Shown: positions 7,890 to 17,760 of the stretch, piece by piece
How the letters are laid out: each line of letters begins with the position of its first letter
How positions within the stretch are numbered: position 1 is the first letter of the stretch
NCBI GenBank assembly: GCA_942490535.1
Contig: CALNXQ010000005.1
Coordinates: 1,178,001-1,242,000, forward strand
Direction: 5' to 3'
Length of the DNA stretch: 64,000 nt
From: JAEINY01 sp942490535
GTDB taxonomy: Bacteria; Bacteroidota; Bacteroidia; Bacteroidales; Marinilabiliaceae
Position numbers and translations under genes: made by a program
Notes under the pieces: generated by a model
Told to the model about the DNA's origin: nothing
The model's database searches: none
The model's input: only the letters and a program-made list of their open reading frames with translations

Positions 7890-9407
7890 TCATTCCGATG
7901 CGTTCATCTTTATTAATTCATCCATGTATTCCCGGTTATTGGCCAGGCGCGGTACCTTATTTTGTCCGCCCAGTTTGTTTTTGCTTTTTAACCAGTGCAT
8001 GAACAGACCAGGGCGCGCCACCACCAAATGGGGTTTTTCCAGTGTGATGTTCTTATAGCGTTTGGCTTCATAGTCACTATTAACGGCTTGCAGGGTTTCG
8101 TCCAATGTGGTCAGAAAGGCGTCCAAAGAAGCCGGTGCTTTTTCAAATTCAACCAGCCATTCATGCGTGCCTTGTGTTTCGGAGCCCATAAAGATGGGGG
8201 CGGCCGTGTATTCTTTAATCACCGCACCTGTTACCTCACAAGCTTTTTCCAAAGCTCTTTCCGCATTCTCAATCATCAGTTCTTCGCCAAAGGCATTCAT
8301 ATAATGCTTGGTACGACCGGTGATGATAATCCGGTGCGGCTTAAGCGAAGTGAAGCGGACGGTGTCACCAATCAAGTAGCGCCACAATCCACCATTGGTT
8401 GTGATCACTAATGCATATTCAACCCCGGTTTCTACATTTTCAATGGTTTTGGCCTTCGGATAGGGCTTGGCTAATTCACGCAAGGGCACAAATTCATAGA
8501 ACACGCCATAATCCAGCATCAACAACATGGAGGGTACTTTTAAATCATCTTGTATGGCGAAAAATCCTTCCGAGGCATTGTAGGTTTCCAGATAGTTCAT
8601 CTTATCTGTTGGAATGATCTCCTTGTATTGATTGCGGTAGGGCGTAAAGTTGATGCCGCCATGAATAAAGAGCTCCAGGTTAGGCCATACTTCCAGTAAA
8701 TTCTTTTTACCTGTTTTTTCGAGCACGTGTTTGATGAGTACCATAAACCAACTGGGTACGCCCGCTAAAGAAGTGACATTTTCTTTGATAGTGGTTTCTG
8801 TGATCTTCTCCAGTTTGGCTTCCCACTCATCCATCAGGGCGATGGACTGCTCGGGCGTGCGCATGAAATGTGTCCAGAATGGCAGATTTTCAATTAAAAT
8901 GGCAGAAAGATCCCCATAATAACTGTCGTTGCTAAAATTATTAATTTGATGGCTGCCACCCAGTGTGAGACATTTGCCGGAATACATTTCGGATTCGGGC
9001 CGGTTGAGGTAATAGAGTGCCAATACATCCTTTCCGCCTCTGAAGTGACAATCTTCCAGCGAGTCGTTGGTGACCGGGATAAATTTACTTTTGGCGGAGG
9101 TGGTACCGGATGATTTGGCAAACCATTTGATTTCACCTGGCCATAATAAGTTTTTTTCACCCTGGCGCAAGCGCTCAATATATGGGCGGATGCCTTCGTA
9201 GTCCTGCACCGGAATACGACTTTGAAACGTTTCATAATTATGAATACTCTCAAAGTCATATTTTTGGCCAATCTCTGTTTCGCCGGCCCGTTTTAGTAAT
9301 TCGGCTAATTGGTCTTGCTGGATTTCCTCCGGTCTGGTTTTAAATTCGTCTATCTGGGATAAGCGGCGTGAATTAACCAGTGATATAATTGATCCGAGTA
9401 TAGGCAT
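7890..9407 (-). CDS. GH3 family (auxin-responsive-promoter-like) adenylating protein
   Basis: This 505-residue protein belongs to the GH3 family, acyl-adenylate-forming enzymes that in plants conjugate amino acids to hormones; bacterial substrates are largely unknown. Visible blocks are WFAKSSGTTSAKSKFIPVT (the ATP-binding SSGTT loop), a central NYLETYNASEGFFAIQ adenosine-binding motif, YVLV-like barrel segments, GGLWRYLIGDTVRFT and a C-terminal domain with HEWLVEFE. The start at MPILGSII (9407) is preferred; an in-frame extension to 9545 has an unconserved, Cys-rich look. The deoxynucleoside kinase gene follows after 22 bp. Confidence 0.85.
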   Translation of the reverse strand: MPILGSIISLVNSRRLSQIDEFKTRPEEIQQDQLAELLKRAGETEIGQKYDFESIHNYETFQSRIPVQDYEGIRPYIERLRQGEKNLLWPGEIKWFAKSSGTTSAKSKFIPVTNDSLEDCHFRGGKDVLALYYLNRPESEMYSGKCLTLGGSHQINNFSNDSYYGDLSAILIENLPFWTHFMRTPEQSIALMDEWEAKLEKITETTIKENVTSLAGVPSWFMVLIKHVLEKTGKKNLLEVWPNLELFIHGGINFTPYRNQYKEIIPTDKMNYLETYNASEGFFAIQDDLKVPSMLLMLDYGVFYEFVPLRELAKPYPKAKTIENVETGVEYALVITTNGGLWRYLIGDTVRFTSLKPHRIIITGRTKHYMNAFGEELMIENAERALEKACEVTGAVIKEYTAAPIFMGSETQGTHEWLVEFEKAPASLDAFLTTLDETLQAVNSDYEAKRYKNITLEKPHLVVARPGLFMHWLKSKNKLGGQNKVPRLANNREYMDELIKMNASE

Positions 9408-9673
9408 ACGTTTTATACTAAATATAACTGTTGGGATTAAAGATACACAATTTTGGATATCTGTAAAGAGGTTGGCCGGAGATAAGCACCGTTCCAAATT
9501 TTGCGATATAAAAAGGAGGTGTCTCGCCGGGAAGTAACTTGTCAATAATGGTGCACGTGTGCATTGCCTGTTTATTTAAGCTTTTATTATGGTATTTACG
9601 CAGGATCAATGAGATAAAAGAAATAAACAAAAAATATTTTGGTTAAACTTACTTATGATAATGAAAAAATAAT

Positions 9674-9756
9674 TAACTTTGGTTATAACTATTTATTAAC
9701 TCAGTAGTTATTTCCCGATAAAGGAGCCCGTTGTTTTAAGACAATGGGCTTTTTTG
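9674..9756 (+). ncRNA. Candidate small RNA with two hairpins
   Basis: A TAACTTTG -7 box (9674-9681) is followed at once by a hairpin (ATAACTA 9685-9691 / TAGTTAT 9705-9711). A strong terminator comes next: AGCCCGTTGT / ACAATGGGCT around 9725-9750, ending in T6. No coding frame is present. A transcript of about 70 nt is predicted. No -33 TTTG is found at the usual 19-bp spacing, and the family is not recognised. It lies in the 410-bp gap between the GH3 gene and the insertion sequence, where nothing else is visible. Confidence 0.4.
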
Positions 9757-9817
9757 TATGTTATAGAGGACTTGTGTAATTTGAATGGTTTATTTAAACG
9801 GGCCATTATTTGGTATA

Positions 9818-11376
9818 CTAGCAGCCTGTCGGACTTAGCTGGAAAGCCTAATTTAATTAGCTTTAGGCCATGAAACGCTTTATTAGTGCAGATAGAGAAC
9901 AGACAATGTTAATGCCATATGACTTAGGAGACTGGTTACCAGAAAGCCATTTGGCACGATTTGTAGTTGAAATAGTAGACAAGCTTAATTTTAATGATAT
10001 TTATAGCCAGTATAAAGGTGTTGGTTCTACACCATACGATCCTAAAATGCTTTTGTCACTGATTTTTTATGGCTATTCTACTGGCATTTTCAGTTCTCGA
10101 AAAATAGAAAACGCCACCTATGATTCAGTTGCCTTTCGTTTTATAGCAGGGAATCATCATCCTGATCATGATACGATATCAACTTTTCGGAAGCGTTTTC
10201 TTACTGAAATCAAGGGCTGGTTTAAAGAAATATTGCTTATAGGCAAGGAATTGGGAGTTGTAAAAATGGGGAACATCCACATTGACGGCACCAAGGTTCA
10301 GGCGAATGCATCCAAGCATAAGGCCATGAGTTATGAGTACATGAAAAATCTTGAAAAGCAACTTGAAGAAGAAATTTCGAAGCTATTGGATATTGCTGAC
10401 AAACAAGATGAACAAGATAGAAAGGTTGAGCTCGATATTCCTGAGGAGATCCAGCGCAGAAAAGACCGTATTCAAAAAATTAAAGAAGCCCAGGAGGTTG
10501 TAAAAATGCGCGCTGAAGAACGCTACCAAAAAGAAAAGGAGGAATATGACCGGAAAATGCAAAAACGGGAGGATCACGAGAAGCGAACCGGTAAGAAGCC
10601 TCGCGGCAGATCTCCTAAAGCGCCCAATGATAAGCCTAATGAGAAAGACCAGTATAATTTTACCGATCCACAATCACGCATCATGAAGACCCAAGGTGGT
10701 TTTAACCAGTGTTATAATGGGCAAGCTGTCGTTAATGAAGATATGCTAATTGTAGGTGCCTATTGCAATAATCATGTCAATGATAAGCAGGAATATATTC
10801 CGACTATTGATTCAGTGCCACAAAGACTTGGAAAAATAACAAATGCTGTTGCCGACACTGGCTATTTCAGCGAAACTAATATTGAGCAATGCGAAAAAAG
10901 AAATATAAAACCGATAATTTCTACCGCACGTGAAAAACACAATAGTTATCTGGAAGAAGTGTTAAGCACTGAATGTGAAAAAGAAGAAGGCAGCAGCCCG
11001 GTAGAGAAAATGAATCAAATATTAAAAAGTAAAGAAGGGAGACAGCTTTATAAAAAACGGAAACAAACAGTTGAACCGGTATTTGGCATCATAAAGGAAT
11101 TTTTAGGTTTCAGGCGTTTTTCCCTGAGAGGGGAATTTGAAACGGATTGTGAATGGTCGTTAGTATGTATTGGATACAATCTTAAAAGAATGTTCAAACT
11201 TGCAATGCAATAATATGTAAAACGATATGGCTAAATGACAAAAAAGTGGAAATAATGATGGGGTTTTAACCTAAACCAAAAATTATTCGCCAATAATCAA
11301 AAACTGGCCCTCCTAATATAGCCAGTCGAAGATAATGCTGGAATTGATGATTTCTTAAAGTCCGACAGGCTGCTAG
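9818..11376 (+). mobile_element. Intact IS1182-type insertion sequence flanked by CTAG
   Basis: The element runs from 9822 to 11372. Its terminal inverted repeats start CAGCCTGTCGGACTT at the left (9822-9836) and end AAGTCCGACAGGCTG at the right (11358-11372), perfect over 15 bp. A CTAG tetranucleotide is directly repeated at both outer edges (9818-9821 and 11373-11376), consistent with a 4-bp target duplication. One full-length transposase gene fills it. It sits between the GH3 gene and cvpA and interrupts no recognisable gene. Confidence 0.93.
9870..11213 (+). CDS. IS1182 family DDE transposase
   Basis: This is a 447-residue transposase with the N-terminal DUF772-like domain (MLMPYDLGDWLPESHLARFVV, followed by YGYSTGIFSSRKIENA). 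The DDE catalytic residues are the D in HIDGTKVQANA, the D in VADTGYFSETN and the E in KQTVEPVFGIIKE. A charged coiled-coil insertion (about residues 155-235) separates the first and second D, as in IS1182 members. The frame is intact, so the element may be active. Basic, lysine-rich composition differs from neighbouring genes. Confidence 0.92.
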   Translation: MKRFISADREQTMLMPYDLGDWLPESHLARFVVEIVDKLNFNDIYSQYKGVGSTPYDPKMLLSLIFYGYSTGIFSSRKIENATYDSVAFRFIAGNHHPDHDTISTFRKRFLTEIKGWFKEILLIGKELGVVKMGNIHIDGTKVQANASKHKAMSYEYMKNLEKQLEEEISKLLDIADKQDEQDRKVELDIPEEIQRRKDRIQKIKEAQEVVKMRAEERYQKEKEEYDRKMQKREDHEKRTGKKPRGRSPKAPNDKPNEKDQYNFTDPQSRIMKTQGGFNQCYNGQAVVNEDMLIVGAYCNNHVNDKQEYIPTIDSVPQRLGKITNAVADTGYFSETNIEQCEKRNIKPIISTAREKHNSYLEEVLSTECEKEEGSSPVEKMNQILKSKEGRQLYKKRKQTVEPVFGIIKEFLGFRRFSLRGEFETDCEWSLVCIGYNLKRMFKLAMQ

Positions 11377-11587
11377 GATGGGGGTGATAGGCGCAGTTTT
11401 AAGAATATGTTTTTCTTTTTTTGCATTATTAGTGCAGTTAATAGTAATCGACAGTTCACTATCTATTTCTTTTTTTATTTTTACAAGGTTTATACATCTA
11501 CCAATAGATAATAGGCTATTGGAAACCTATACTTTATAAGTACTTCCGGATTATGGACGGATTAGTGATCATGTAAAACGCAGACAG

Positions 11588-12109
11588 ATGAATTATTTTG
11601 ATATAGTAATTGGTATCATATTGATCTTGGCTTTGGTTCGAGGCTTTAAAAATGGATTAGTAGTTGAGTTAGCAGCCTTGGCTGCATTGGTTTTAGGCTT
11701 GTTAGGAGCGGTTCATTTCAGTGGCATTACAGAATCCTATTTGTCGCAGTATTTGTCGTCAAATTACATTGGCATCATTGCCTTTATCATCACATTTGTG
11801 TTGATTGTGATAGGGGTTCATCTATTGGCTCGTGTGATTGATAAATTGATTCAGGCGGTGGCGCTGGGCACGCTTAATCGGATCATGGGAGCACTTTTCA
11901 GTTTATTAAAATATGCGTTTATAATAAGTGTGTTGATGGCTGTGGTTAATGGGCTGGAACGGAATTTTAAATTCTTGCCGGAAGCACAAAAAGAGAGTTC
12001 CCGACTGTATGAACCGATCGCATCCATTGCTCCCTTTGTTTTTCCCTACCTGAAGTTCGATACGGTAACTGAACAGTTCGAAGAAGCTGCAAAAGGCGTT
12101 GAAATTTAG
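11588..12109 (+). CDS. CvpA family membrane protein
   Basis: A 173-residue protein with four hydrophobic segments starts MNYFDIVIGIILILALVRG, the typical CvpA opening, with GFKNGLVVELA and a GTLNRIMGALFSLLKY block after the third segment. CvpA in E. coli is needed for colicin V production and affects membrane homeostasis; the mechanism is unclear. It is convergent with the large hybrid kinase gene and stands alone after the insertion sequence. Confidence 0.88.
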   Translation: MNYFDIVIGIILILALVRGFKNGLVVELAALAALVLGLLGAVHFSGITESYLSQYLSSNYIGIIAFIITFVLIVIGVHLLARVIDKLIQAVALGTLNRIMGALFSLLKYAFIISVLMAVVNGLERNFKFLPEAQKESSRLYEPIASIAPFVFPYLKFDTVTEQFEEAAKGVEI

Positions 12110-12179
12110 TTGCTCCGGGTGGTCAATGTAATCTTTTCAGTGTTTGGGTGAAATTGGATAGATCTGCAAATGAGCTGTA

Positions 12180-15100
12180 TCAGAAGATCACGAGCGAAGC
12201 AGTCAGGGCTTCAAAAGCACTGTTGATATTCTCAAGTAAGGCTTCTTTTTCAATGGGTTTAGTCACTAGGCCACTGAATCCGGAGGCCATTAATCTGGAT
12301 TTTTCAGCATCGTCCAGTTCCGATGAAAGGGCAATGATTGGAGCAGTAACATCTTGTTGACGGAGTGATTGAATCAACGCATGCATATCGGTTCCGGGTA
12401 AATCAATGTCGATTAATGCCAGATCGAGGTCCGTTCGCTTGAGGAGCAATTCGCGCCCAGAAGTAACTGTGCGCGCTGAGAGCAGCATGGCCTTCGTTGG
12501 CTCCATTAACTTTCTAAGCTGTAATTGCGTTGTTCCTGTTGCATCAACCAATAGAAACAACTTGTCCTCCCACGAATAATGAGTGTGTGCTTTTTTTGCT
12601 GGCGCGTGTGTTTTTTCAGCGGGTACTTCCATTTGAAGCGGTGCTGAAGGGGTGAATGGCAAGGTAAAATAGAATTCAGAACCCGTTTCTTTCTCCGATA
12701 AAACGCCAATGGTTCCACCCATGGCTTGAATCAACCGCTTACAAATAGATAAACCAAGTCCGGTACCACCATATTTTTGGGCGGTACTTTCTTCTTCCTG
12801 TCGGAATGGATCAAAGATAACGTTGTGTTTATGCGGATCAATGCCGATACCGGTATCGCGCACATAGAATCGTATGCCCTCCGTATTGACAGTGTAGCCA
12901 AATTCAATGAACCCTTTTAAAGTAAACTTAAAGGCATTGTATAAGATATTAATAAATACCTGTCGCAGTCTGGATATATCACATTTAATTTGAATGTCAG
13001 TATGGCAATCTGGCAGGTTGAGGTAAAATTTCAGGTGGTTTTTATTGGCCAGCGGCATCTTCTTCATAAAAAGTTGATACAGCTCTTGCAATAAGGTATT
13101 TGGATTCAATAACTCTTCGCTGATAACCAATTCGCCACTTTCAATTTTAGCCAGATCAACAATGTCATTAATCAACTCCATTAAGTTTTCGGAGCTATTA
13201 TTAATAATAGAGATGTATTCGCCTTTTTCCGTTTCTGAAATGGTATCTTCTTTGAGCAAATTGCTGAAGCCTACAATCGCATTGAGTGGCGTCCGGATTT
13301 CGTGGCTCATATTCGCCAGAAATGCTGATTTGAGACGATCAGCGCTAATGGCTTTTTCTTTGGCAATAACCAGTTCTTGTTCTGCTTTTTTGCGTCGTGT
13401 AAAATCACGTCCCACTAAAAGGAGCGAAGTCAGCTGGTTATTGTCGTCTGTTTCAGGTGTAATGTTCCAGTCAAAGGCACGTGCCGAACCATTGTGCACG
13501 ACGTCCAGAGATAGTGGGGAAAATGACAGGTTATCAAACACTTCAGGGGTGGCATTACTTAATCCACTGACGAGTTCAGAGGGTAGGCCCACAATGTCTT
13601 TTAAATGTTTGCCCAGACAGTCTTCTGATTCCAGTTCGTAGTCTTTTAAAAAGGCCGCATTACAAAAGGATACAGCACCAGTGCGGTTAATACGGATAAT
13701 GTGATCGGTGGAGTTTTCAGTCAGGGCACGAAATTTTTTTTCACTCTGTTTTAGAGCGGCTTCGTTTCGCTTACGATGGGTGATATCGTGTAAGGAAAAA
13801 TAGTAATGGTACTCACCATCCAGCATGATGCGTGTGCCATATGCTTCGGTGTGGATGATTTCGTTGTTTTTATTCATTACCTGAATGTCACCCATAAAAT
13901 CAATTCCCTGATCAATTTTGTGGATGGCATTCTGAAATCGATCAATGTATCGGACACCTGGAAGTATTTCCTGAAGCGATAATTGAGCAATCTCTTCCGG
14001 CGTATATCCTAATAAGCTGCAAGCTGCGCCGTTGGCATAGGAAATGCGCTCGGATGATTTAAGGATGAAAATGCCATCTACCGTTGATTCGATGATTTTT
14101 CGATAGCGTTCTTCGCTTTCCAGTAAGTTGCGTTCAGCCCGTTTAATTTGGGTAATGTCTTCCCCAATTAACAAATAATTTTTAGCGTTGGAAGCATTGG
14201 GAGCGGGAGTGCCGATGACCCGCAGAATAATTTGTTTTCCTGATTTGGACTGCATAGTGACCTCGAAGGTGGAGATCCCCTTTGACTCTATTTCAGCATA
14301 AAAAGTATTAATCGCTTCCCGGTTTTCGGCTTCGGAACTGTAAAAAAATGAAACTGGCGTGCCAACCAATTCCTCATAACTGTACTCAGACGCTGAGATA
14401 ACTGTTTGATTGGCATACTCAATGATACGATTATTAATGAGCACAATGCCGATTGGGGCAGTATGTAGTATGTTTTGTAGAAATTGCTCTTTACTGGAGA
14501 GCGTTTCATTAATTTTTAAAATTTCAGCGTGTTTTCGACGAATTTCACCAGTATTTTTATGCCTTTCAAATGAACCCGCTAAAATTTCAGCCACGATACT
14601 TAACGCTTTTTTGTGGGAGATATCCCAGGTGTAGTCAGAGGTACAATGATCAAAGCCAATAAAACCCCAAAAATGGTCTTCTGATTGAATGGGGATGGCA
14701 ATTAAAGCGCAAGTGCCAATTTGTTTTTTAAAAATACAAGCTCTCGATTCAGAGGTCGGCAGATTATTTGAACTGATGAATTTATCTTTGCTAAAGGTTT
14801 CCTTCCAGCCCGGTAAATCCAGGTCGTAACTCACATTTTGCAACTGATTTTGAATAGTATTGACGTCTGGTTTGCAATATTCGAACGTGTTTTTACAAAA
14901 ATGTTCATCATCGCTGTTTTCAAAAAGAAAAGCCCGACTCACATTAAAATGTGTCCCCAAACGCTGTAATGCTTGTTGTATCTGATCTCTAAAGTCAAGT
15001 CCGGAAGTGAATATTTGTGAGATTTCCAGTAATAATTGTTGATTGTCAATCTGACGGCTGAGCTTCCGCTGAGAAGCTTCGTCTTCAAAGGCATTGGCGA

Positions 15101-15698
15101 TGAGCCGCGCGGCAATTTGTAACAAGTCGGTTTCGTGGGGTAGCCACTCGCGATTGAAGCTGCACTCATCGAATCCAATAAACCCATAAAAGTGACCTTT
15201 CACCCGAAGGGGATACACTAAAATGGCTTGTATATTTTGTGCCTTCAGAGTTTGGTGTAGTTCTTCGGGAAGTTCAGCATAGATGTTAGAGGCCCTAATT
15301 TGACCTTCGTTAATGAGCATGCTCTGCCAAGTTGGGAAATCGGCATAAGCGAAATTCTGAAGGTGTTCTAGTTGAGCTTCGACATCTTCATTGCACCATT
15401 CAAAGGTATTTCTGAAACGGGTATTGTCCTCGAAGTTTTCAAAGATGTAAATCCGGCTCACATCAGCGAATTGACCAAGGGTTTTTAATACACTGTTAAT
15501 TTTATCTGAAAAAGGTTGGTTGGAAACTAAGACGCTGGAGATATATAAAGGTAAGTATCCCGGCTTGAAAGAATCGGTTGGTTCCGGTTCGTGAGGGGTG
15601 ATGCCCCAGACGCCTTGATACATTCTTTTCATGACGCGCTTCAGCCGTTTGTTCTCAGCCTCCAGGCGTTTTAGTTGTTGATCCTTTTCAGTTGTCAT
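12180..15698 (-). CDS. Large hybrid sensor histidine kinase (GAF-GAF-PAS-PAS-PAS-HisKA-HATPase-REC)
   Basis: This 1172-residue kinase lacks obvious membrane segments. After an N-terminal coiled coil come two GAF-like domains (about 50-205 and 210-380) that are clear duplicates: both contain an NTFEWC/NTFEYC block and a GFIGFDxC block. Three PAS domains follow (about 400-780), then the HisKA box with the phospho-acceptor H799 in MSHEIRTPLN, a HATPase domain (GTGLGLSICKRL, DTGIGI) and a C-terminal receiver with the phospho-acceptor D1097 in LIDIDLPG. The conserved cysteines in the GAF repeats may bind a cofactor or sense redox; that is inference. No response regulator lies next to it. Confidence 0.93.
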   Translation of the reverse strand: MTTEKDQQLKRLEAENKRLKRVMKRMYQGVWGITPHEPEPTDSFKPGYLPLYISSVLVSNQPFSDKINSVLKTLGQFADVSRIYIFENFEDNTRFRNTFEWCNEDVEAQLEHLQNFAYADFPTWQSMLINEGQIRASNIYAELPEELHQTLKAQNIQAILVYPLRVKGHFYGFIGFDECSFNREWLPHETDLLQIAARLIANAFEDEASQRKLSRQIDNQQLLLEISQIFTSGLDFRDQIQQALQRLGTHFNVSRAFLFENSDDEHFCKNTFEYCKPDVNTIQNQLQNVSYDLDLPGWKETFSKDKFISSNNLPTSESRACIFKKQIGTCALIAIPIQSEDHFWGFIGFDHCTSDYTWDISHKKALSIVAEILAGSFERHKNTGEIRRKHAEILKINETLSSKEQFLQNILHTAPIGIVLINNRIIEYANQTVISASEYSYEELVGTPVSFFYSSEAENREAINTFYAEIESKGISTFEVTMQSKSGKQIILRVIGTPAPNASNAKNYLLIGEDITQIKRAERNLLESEERYRKIIESTVDGIFILKSSERISYANGAACSLLGYTPEEIAQLSLQEILPGVRYIDRFQNAIHKIDQGIDFMGDIQVMNKNNEIIHTEAYGTRIMLDGEYHYYFSLHDITHRKRNEAALKQSEKKFRALTENSTDHIIRINRTGAVSFCNAAFLKDYELESEDCLGKHLKDIVGLPSELVSGLSNATPEVFDNLSFSPLSLDVVHNGSARAFDWNITPETDDNNQLTSLLLVGRDFTRRKKAEQELVIAKEKAISADRLKSAFLANMSHEIRTPLNAIVGFSNLLKEDTISETEKGEYISIINNSSENLMELINDIVDLAKIESGELVISEELLNPNTLLQELYQLFMKKMPLANKNHLKFYLNLPDCHTDIQIKCDISRLRQVFINILYNAFKFTLKGFIEFGYTVNTEGIRFYVRDTGIGIDPHKHNVIFDPFRQEEESTAQKYGGTGLGLSICKRLIQAMGGTIGVLSEKETGSEFYFTLPFTPSAPLQMEVPAEKTHAPAKKAHTHYSWEDKLFLLVDATGTTQLQLRKLMEPTKAMLLSARTVTSGRELLLKRTDLDLALIDIDLPGTDMHALIQSLRQQDVTAPIIALSSELDDAEKSRLMASGFSGLVTKPIEKEALLENINSAFEALTASLVIF

Positions 15699-15903
15699 GG
15701 GTTTGATTCGTCGATCAATGCAGTGAAAATAAAATAAGCCCAGACTCTTTCGTTGTTTCCAGCGGTATAACTGCGCCTTTCTATCTTACTTTGACAAAAG
15801 TACATAAATCTTGCATCCAATAATCGTGTGTTCCTAAAAGAATTCAATGTGTTAGTGTAAAAAGTGGAACATCATTGAGTTGTGGGTTCGGTTGACAGGG
15901 GTG

Positions 15904-17031
15904 TTAGAAATTCCATTTTAAGCGCACGTAGTTCATCAAATAGGTGACCTTGCTATTGTCTTCTTTACCCTGAAAAACCTGCCCAAAATACGAAAGGTAT
16001 AGATCGTCACGTAGGGAATATTCCAGGGATGGGCCCATGTAACCGGCGTTTACACCAGGATACCACATGCAAGCCAGGGATGTCGACAGTAATGGGGTAA
16101 GCGGATAGGAGGCTGATCCAAATAAGGAGTAGTTGGAGATGCTTAAGGTTTTAACTGATGCGTTCATTGTGTAAAAATCGAAAAAGCTGAAATCATCGTT
16201 ATTGATGTTGCTGCTATACAGTATTTCTGTTTGAAGCATCAGGGAATTTTTAAAAGTGTAGTTGGCGCCTATTGAGCTGATAAAAATAGCTTCTTCACGG
16301 CGAGTTGTTGGGACCAGGTAGGTTAATTCGCCATAAAAGCCTGCTCCTTCAATCTGACCTGCCCATCCTAAACCAAACACCCAATCTTCTTCATTGTAAT
16401 ATCCGGCTAAGGTTTGAAAATCATAATTCCATTTGTTAAAGCGGTACCGGACAGCTGTGGATACTCTATTTTCATGATCGGCTTTTAATACCGCTTCCAG
16501 GGAGGAGGAAAAACTGGTGTAATATTGAAGACGGATGCCATCGATTCCAGGGCGCTCGGGATAGTCAAAGTCGAAATAGGAGTAGGCATTAAAAATGTCA
16601 TTGGGATTCCAAATCATGGTCATGCCCCAATTGACTCTTTGTCGTCCAATCCGGACTTGCCATTTGTCTTTGGTGTAATCCAACCAAAGCCTGTCAATCA
16701 TACTGTTGAGTACATAGCTATCGCCGGAAAACAAGTTCGTGGAAAGGTCTACCCAACCGTTGTCTCTACTGACTAATTCCTCGTAAAACGGGATGTTTCT
16801 AACGGTTTCTCCCCACATTAATTGATTTCGAATTTCCAAAGATGTCGTTATATGATCAGACGGAATCCATGAAAAATTGAGGCGATTATGAATAAGATTA
16901 TCGAAGTAGGTTTTATTATTTAGATTTTCATGGATAAGCGATGGCATTTCAGTGATGTAGCCATTTGTTTGTATCTGCGAATGACTCCAATGAAACGTTA
17001 AAAGTAATACTAGTAGTGATAGATACCTCAT
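15904..17031 (-). CDS. Outer-membrane beta-barrel protein of the Lol-like ABC operon
   Basis: A 375-residue exported protein has a signal peptide (MRYLSLLVLLLTFHWSHSQ) and a barrel of alternating strands. The block IGRQRVNWGMTMIWNPNDIFNAYS followed by DYPERPGIDG resembles porin-like barrels of the DUF1302/alginate-export type. It is the last gene of a minus-strand operon starting with a TetR regulator, 18 bp after the ATPase gene, so it probably works with the ABC permeases as the outer-membrane partner. Its cargo is unknown. Confidence 0.65.
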   Translation of the reverse strand: MRYLSLLVLLLTFHWSHSQIQTNGYITEMPSLIHENLNNKTYFDNLIHNRLNFSWIPSDHITTSLEIRNQLMWGETVRNIPFYEELVSRDNGWVDLSTNLFSGDSYVLNSMIDRLWLDYTKDKWQVRIGRQRVNWGMTMIWNPNDIFNAYSYFDFDYPERPGIDGIRLQYYTSFSSSLEAVLKADHENRVSTAVRYRFNKWNYDFQTLAGYYNEEDWVFGLGWAGQIEGAGFYGELTYLVPTTRREEAIFISSIGANYTFKNSLMLQTEILYSSNINNDDFSFFDFYTMNASVKTLSISNYSLFGSASYPLTPLLSTSLACMWYPGVNAGYMGPSLEYSLRDDLYLSYFGQVFQGKEDNSKVTYLMNYVRLKWNF

Positions 17032-17049
17032 GGTTATTGAATCAAGAAG

Positions 17050-17733
17050 TTATTTACGTTCATCGCTTTTGATCAGGCCATCCTCGATGGTGATGACTCT
17101 TCGGGCCTTTTTAACGACCCGGGCGTCGTGTGTGGAAAAGATAAAAGTGATATTTTCTTCCCGGTTGAGCTTTTCCATGATGTCCAACAGTACTTCAGTG
17201 GATTTCGAATCAAGGTTGGCAGTGGGCTCATCAGCCAATATAAACTTGGGCTTGGAGGCCAGTGCCCGTGCTACCGCTACCCGTTGTTGCTGTCCTCCCG
17301 ATAATTGACGCGGCCGAATGTGGGCTTTATCCGGGATGCCAACCGCCTCCAATAATTCCGTACTACGTTGATCGCGTTGTGCTTTGGGAACTTTTTGCAG
17401 CTCCATGATGAATTCAATGTTTTCTTTGGCTGTCAGTACCGGAATCAGATTATAGGCCTGGAAGATGAAACCAATGTTTTGAAGCCGAAATTTGATGCGT
17501 TGATTGGCTGACAAATCATTTATGTTTTGCGAATCGATGGATATATTTCCTGATGTAGGATCATCTAGACCACCAAGCATATTCAGGAAAGTTGTTTTGC
17601 CTGATCCGGATGGTCCAACAATTGCTGCGAATTCGCCTTGTTCAAACTCCAATGTAATGCCATTAACTGCATGAACAGGCACTTGAGTAGCATTGTATAC
17701 TTTGGTTAAATTTTCAATTTTTATGATGGACAT
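17050..17733 (-). CDS. LolD/MacB-type ABC transporter ATPase
   Basis: This is a 227-residue ABC ATPase with Walker A GPSGSGKTT (residues 40-48), a Q-loop (IFQAYNLIPVL), signature LSGGQQQRVAVARAL, Walker B FILADEPTANLD and the H-loop STHD. Its size and sequence match ATPases that pair with FtsX/MacB-type permeases (LolD class). The two permease genes lie directly upstream. It energises movement of lipid, lipoprotein or a small molecule at the inner membrane; the substrate is not visible. Confidence 0.9.
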   Translation of the reverse strand: MSIIKIENLTKVYNATQVPVHAVNGITLEFEQGEFAAIVGPSGSGKTTFLNMLGGLDDPTSGNISIDSQNINDLSANQRIKFRLQNIGFIFQAYNLIPVLTAKENIEFIMELQKVPKAQRDQRSTELLEAVGIPDKAHIRPRQLSGGQQQRVAVARALASKPKFILADEPTANLDSKSTEVLLDIMEKLNREENITFIFSTHDARVVKKARRVITIEDGLIKSDERK

Positions 17734-17760
17734 AGCGTTTTTTTTAAAGTTAAGAATGGA

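Noticed and set aside
9408..9545. 46-residue N-terminal extension of the GH3 protein
   Set aside because: The extension has no similarity to the family N-terminus, which begins at MPILGSII.
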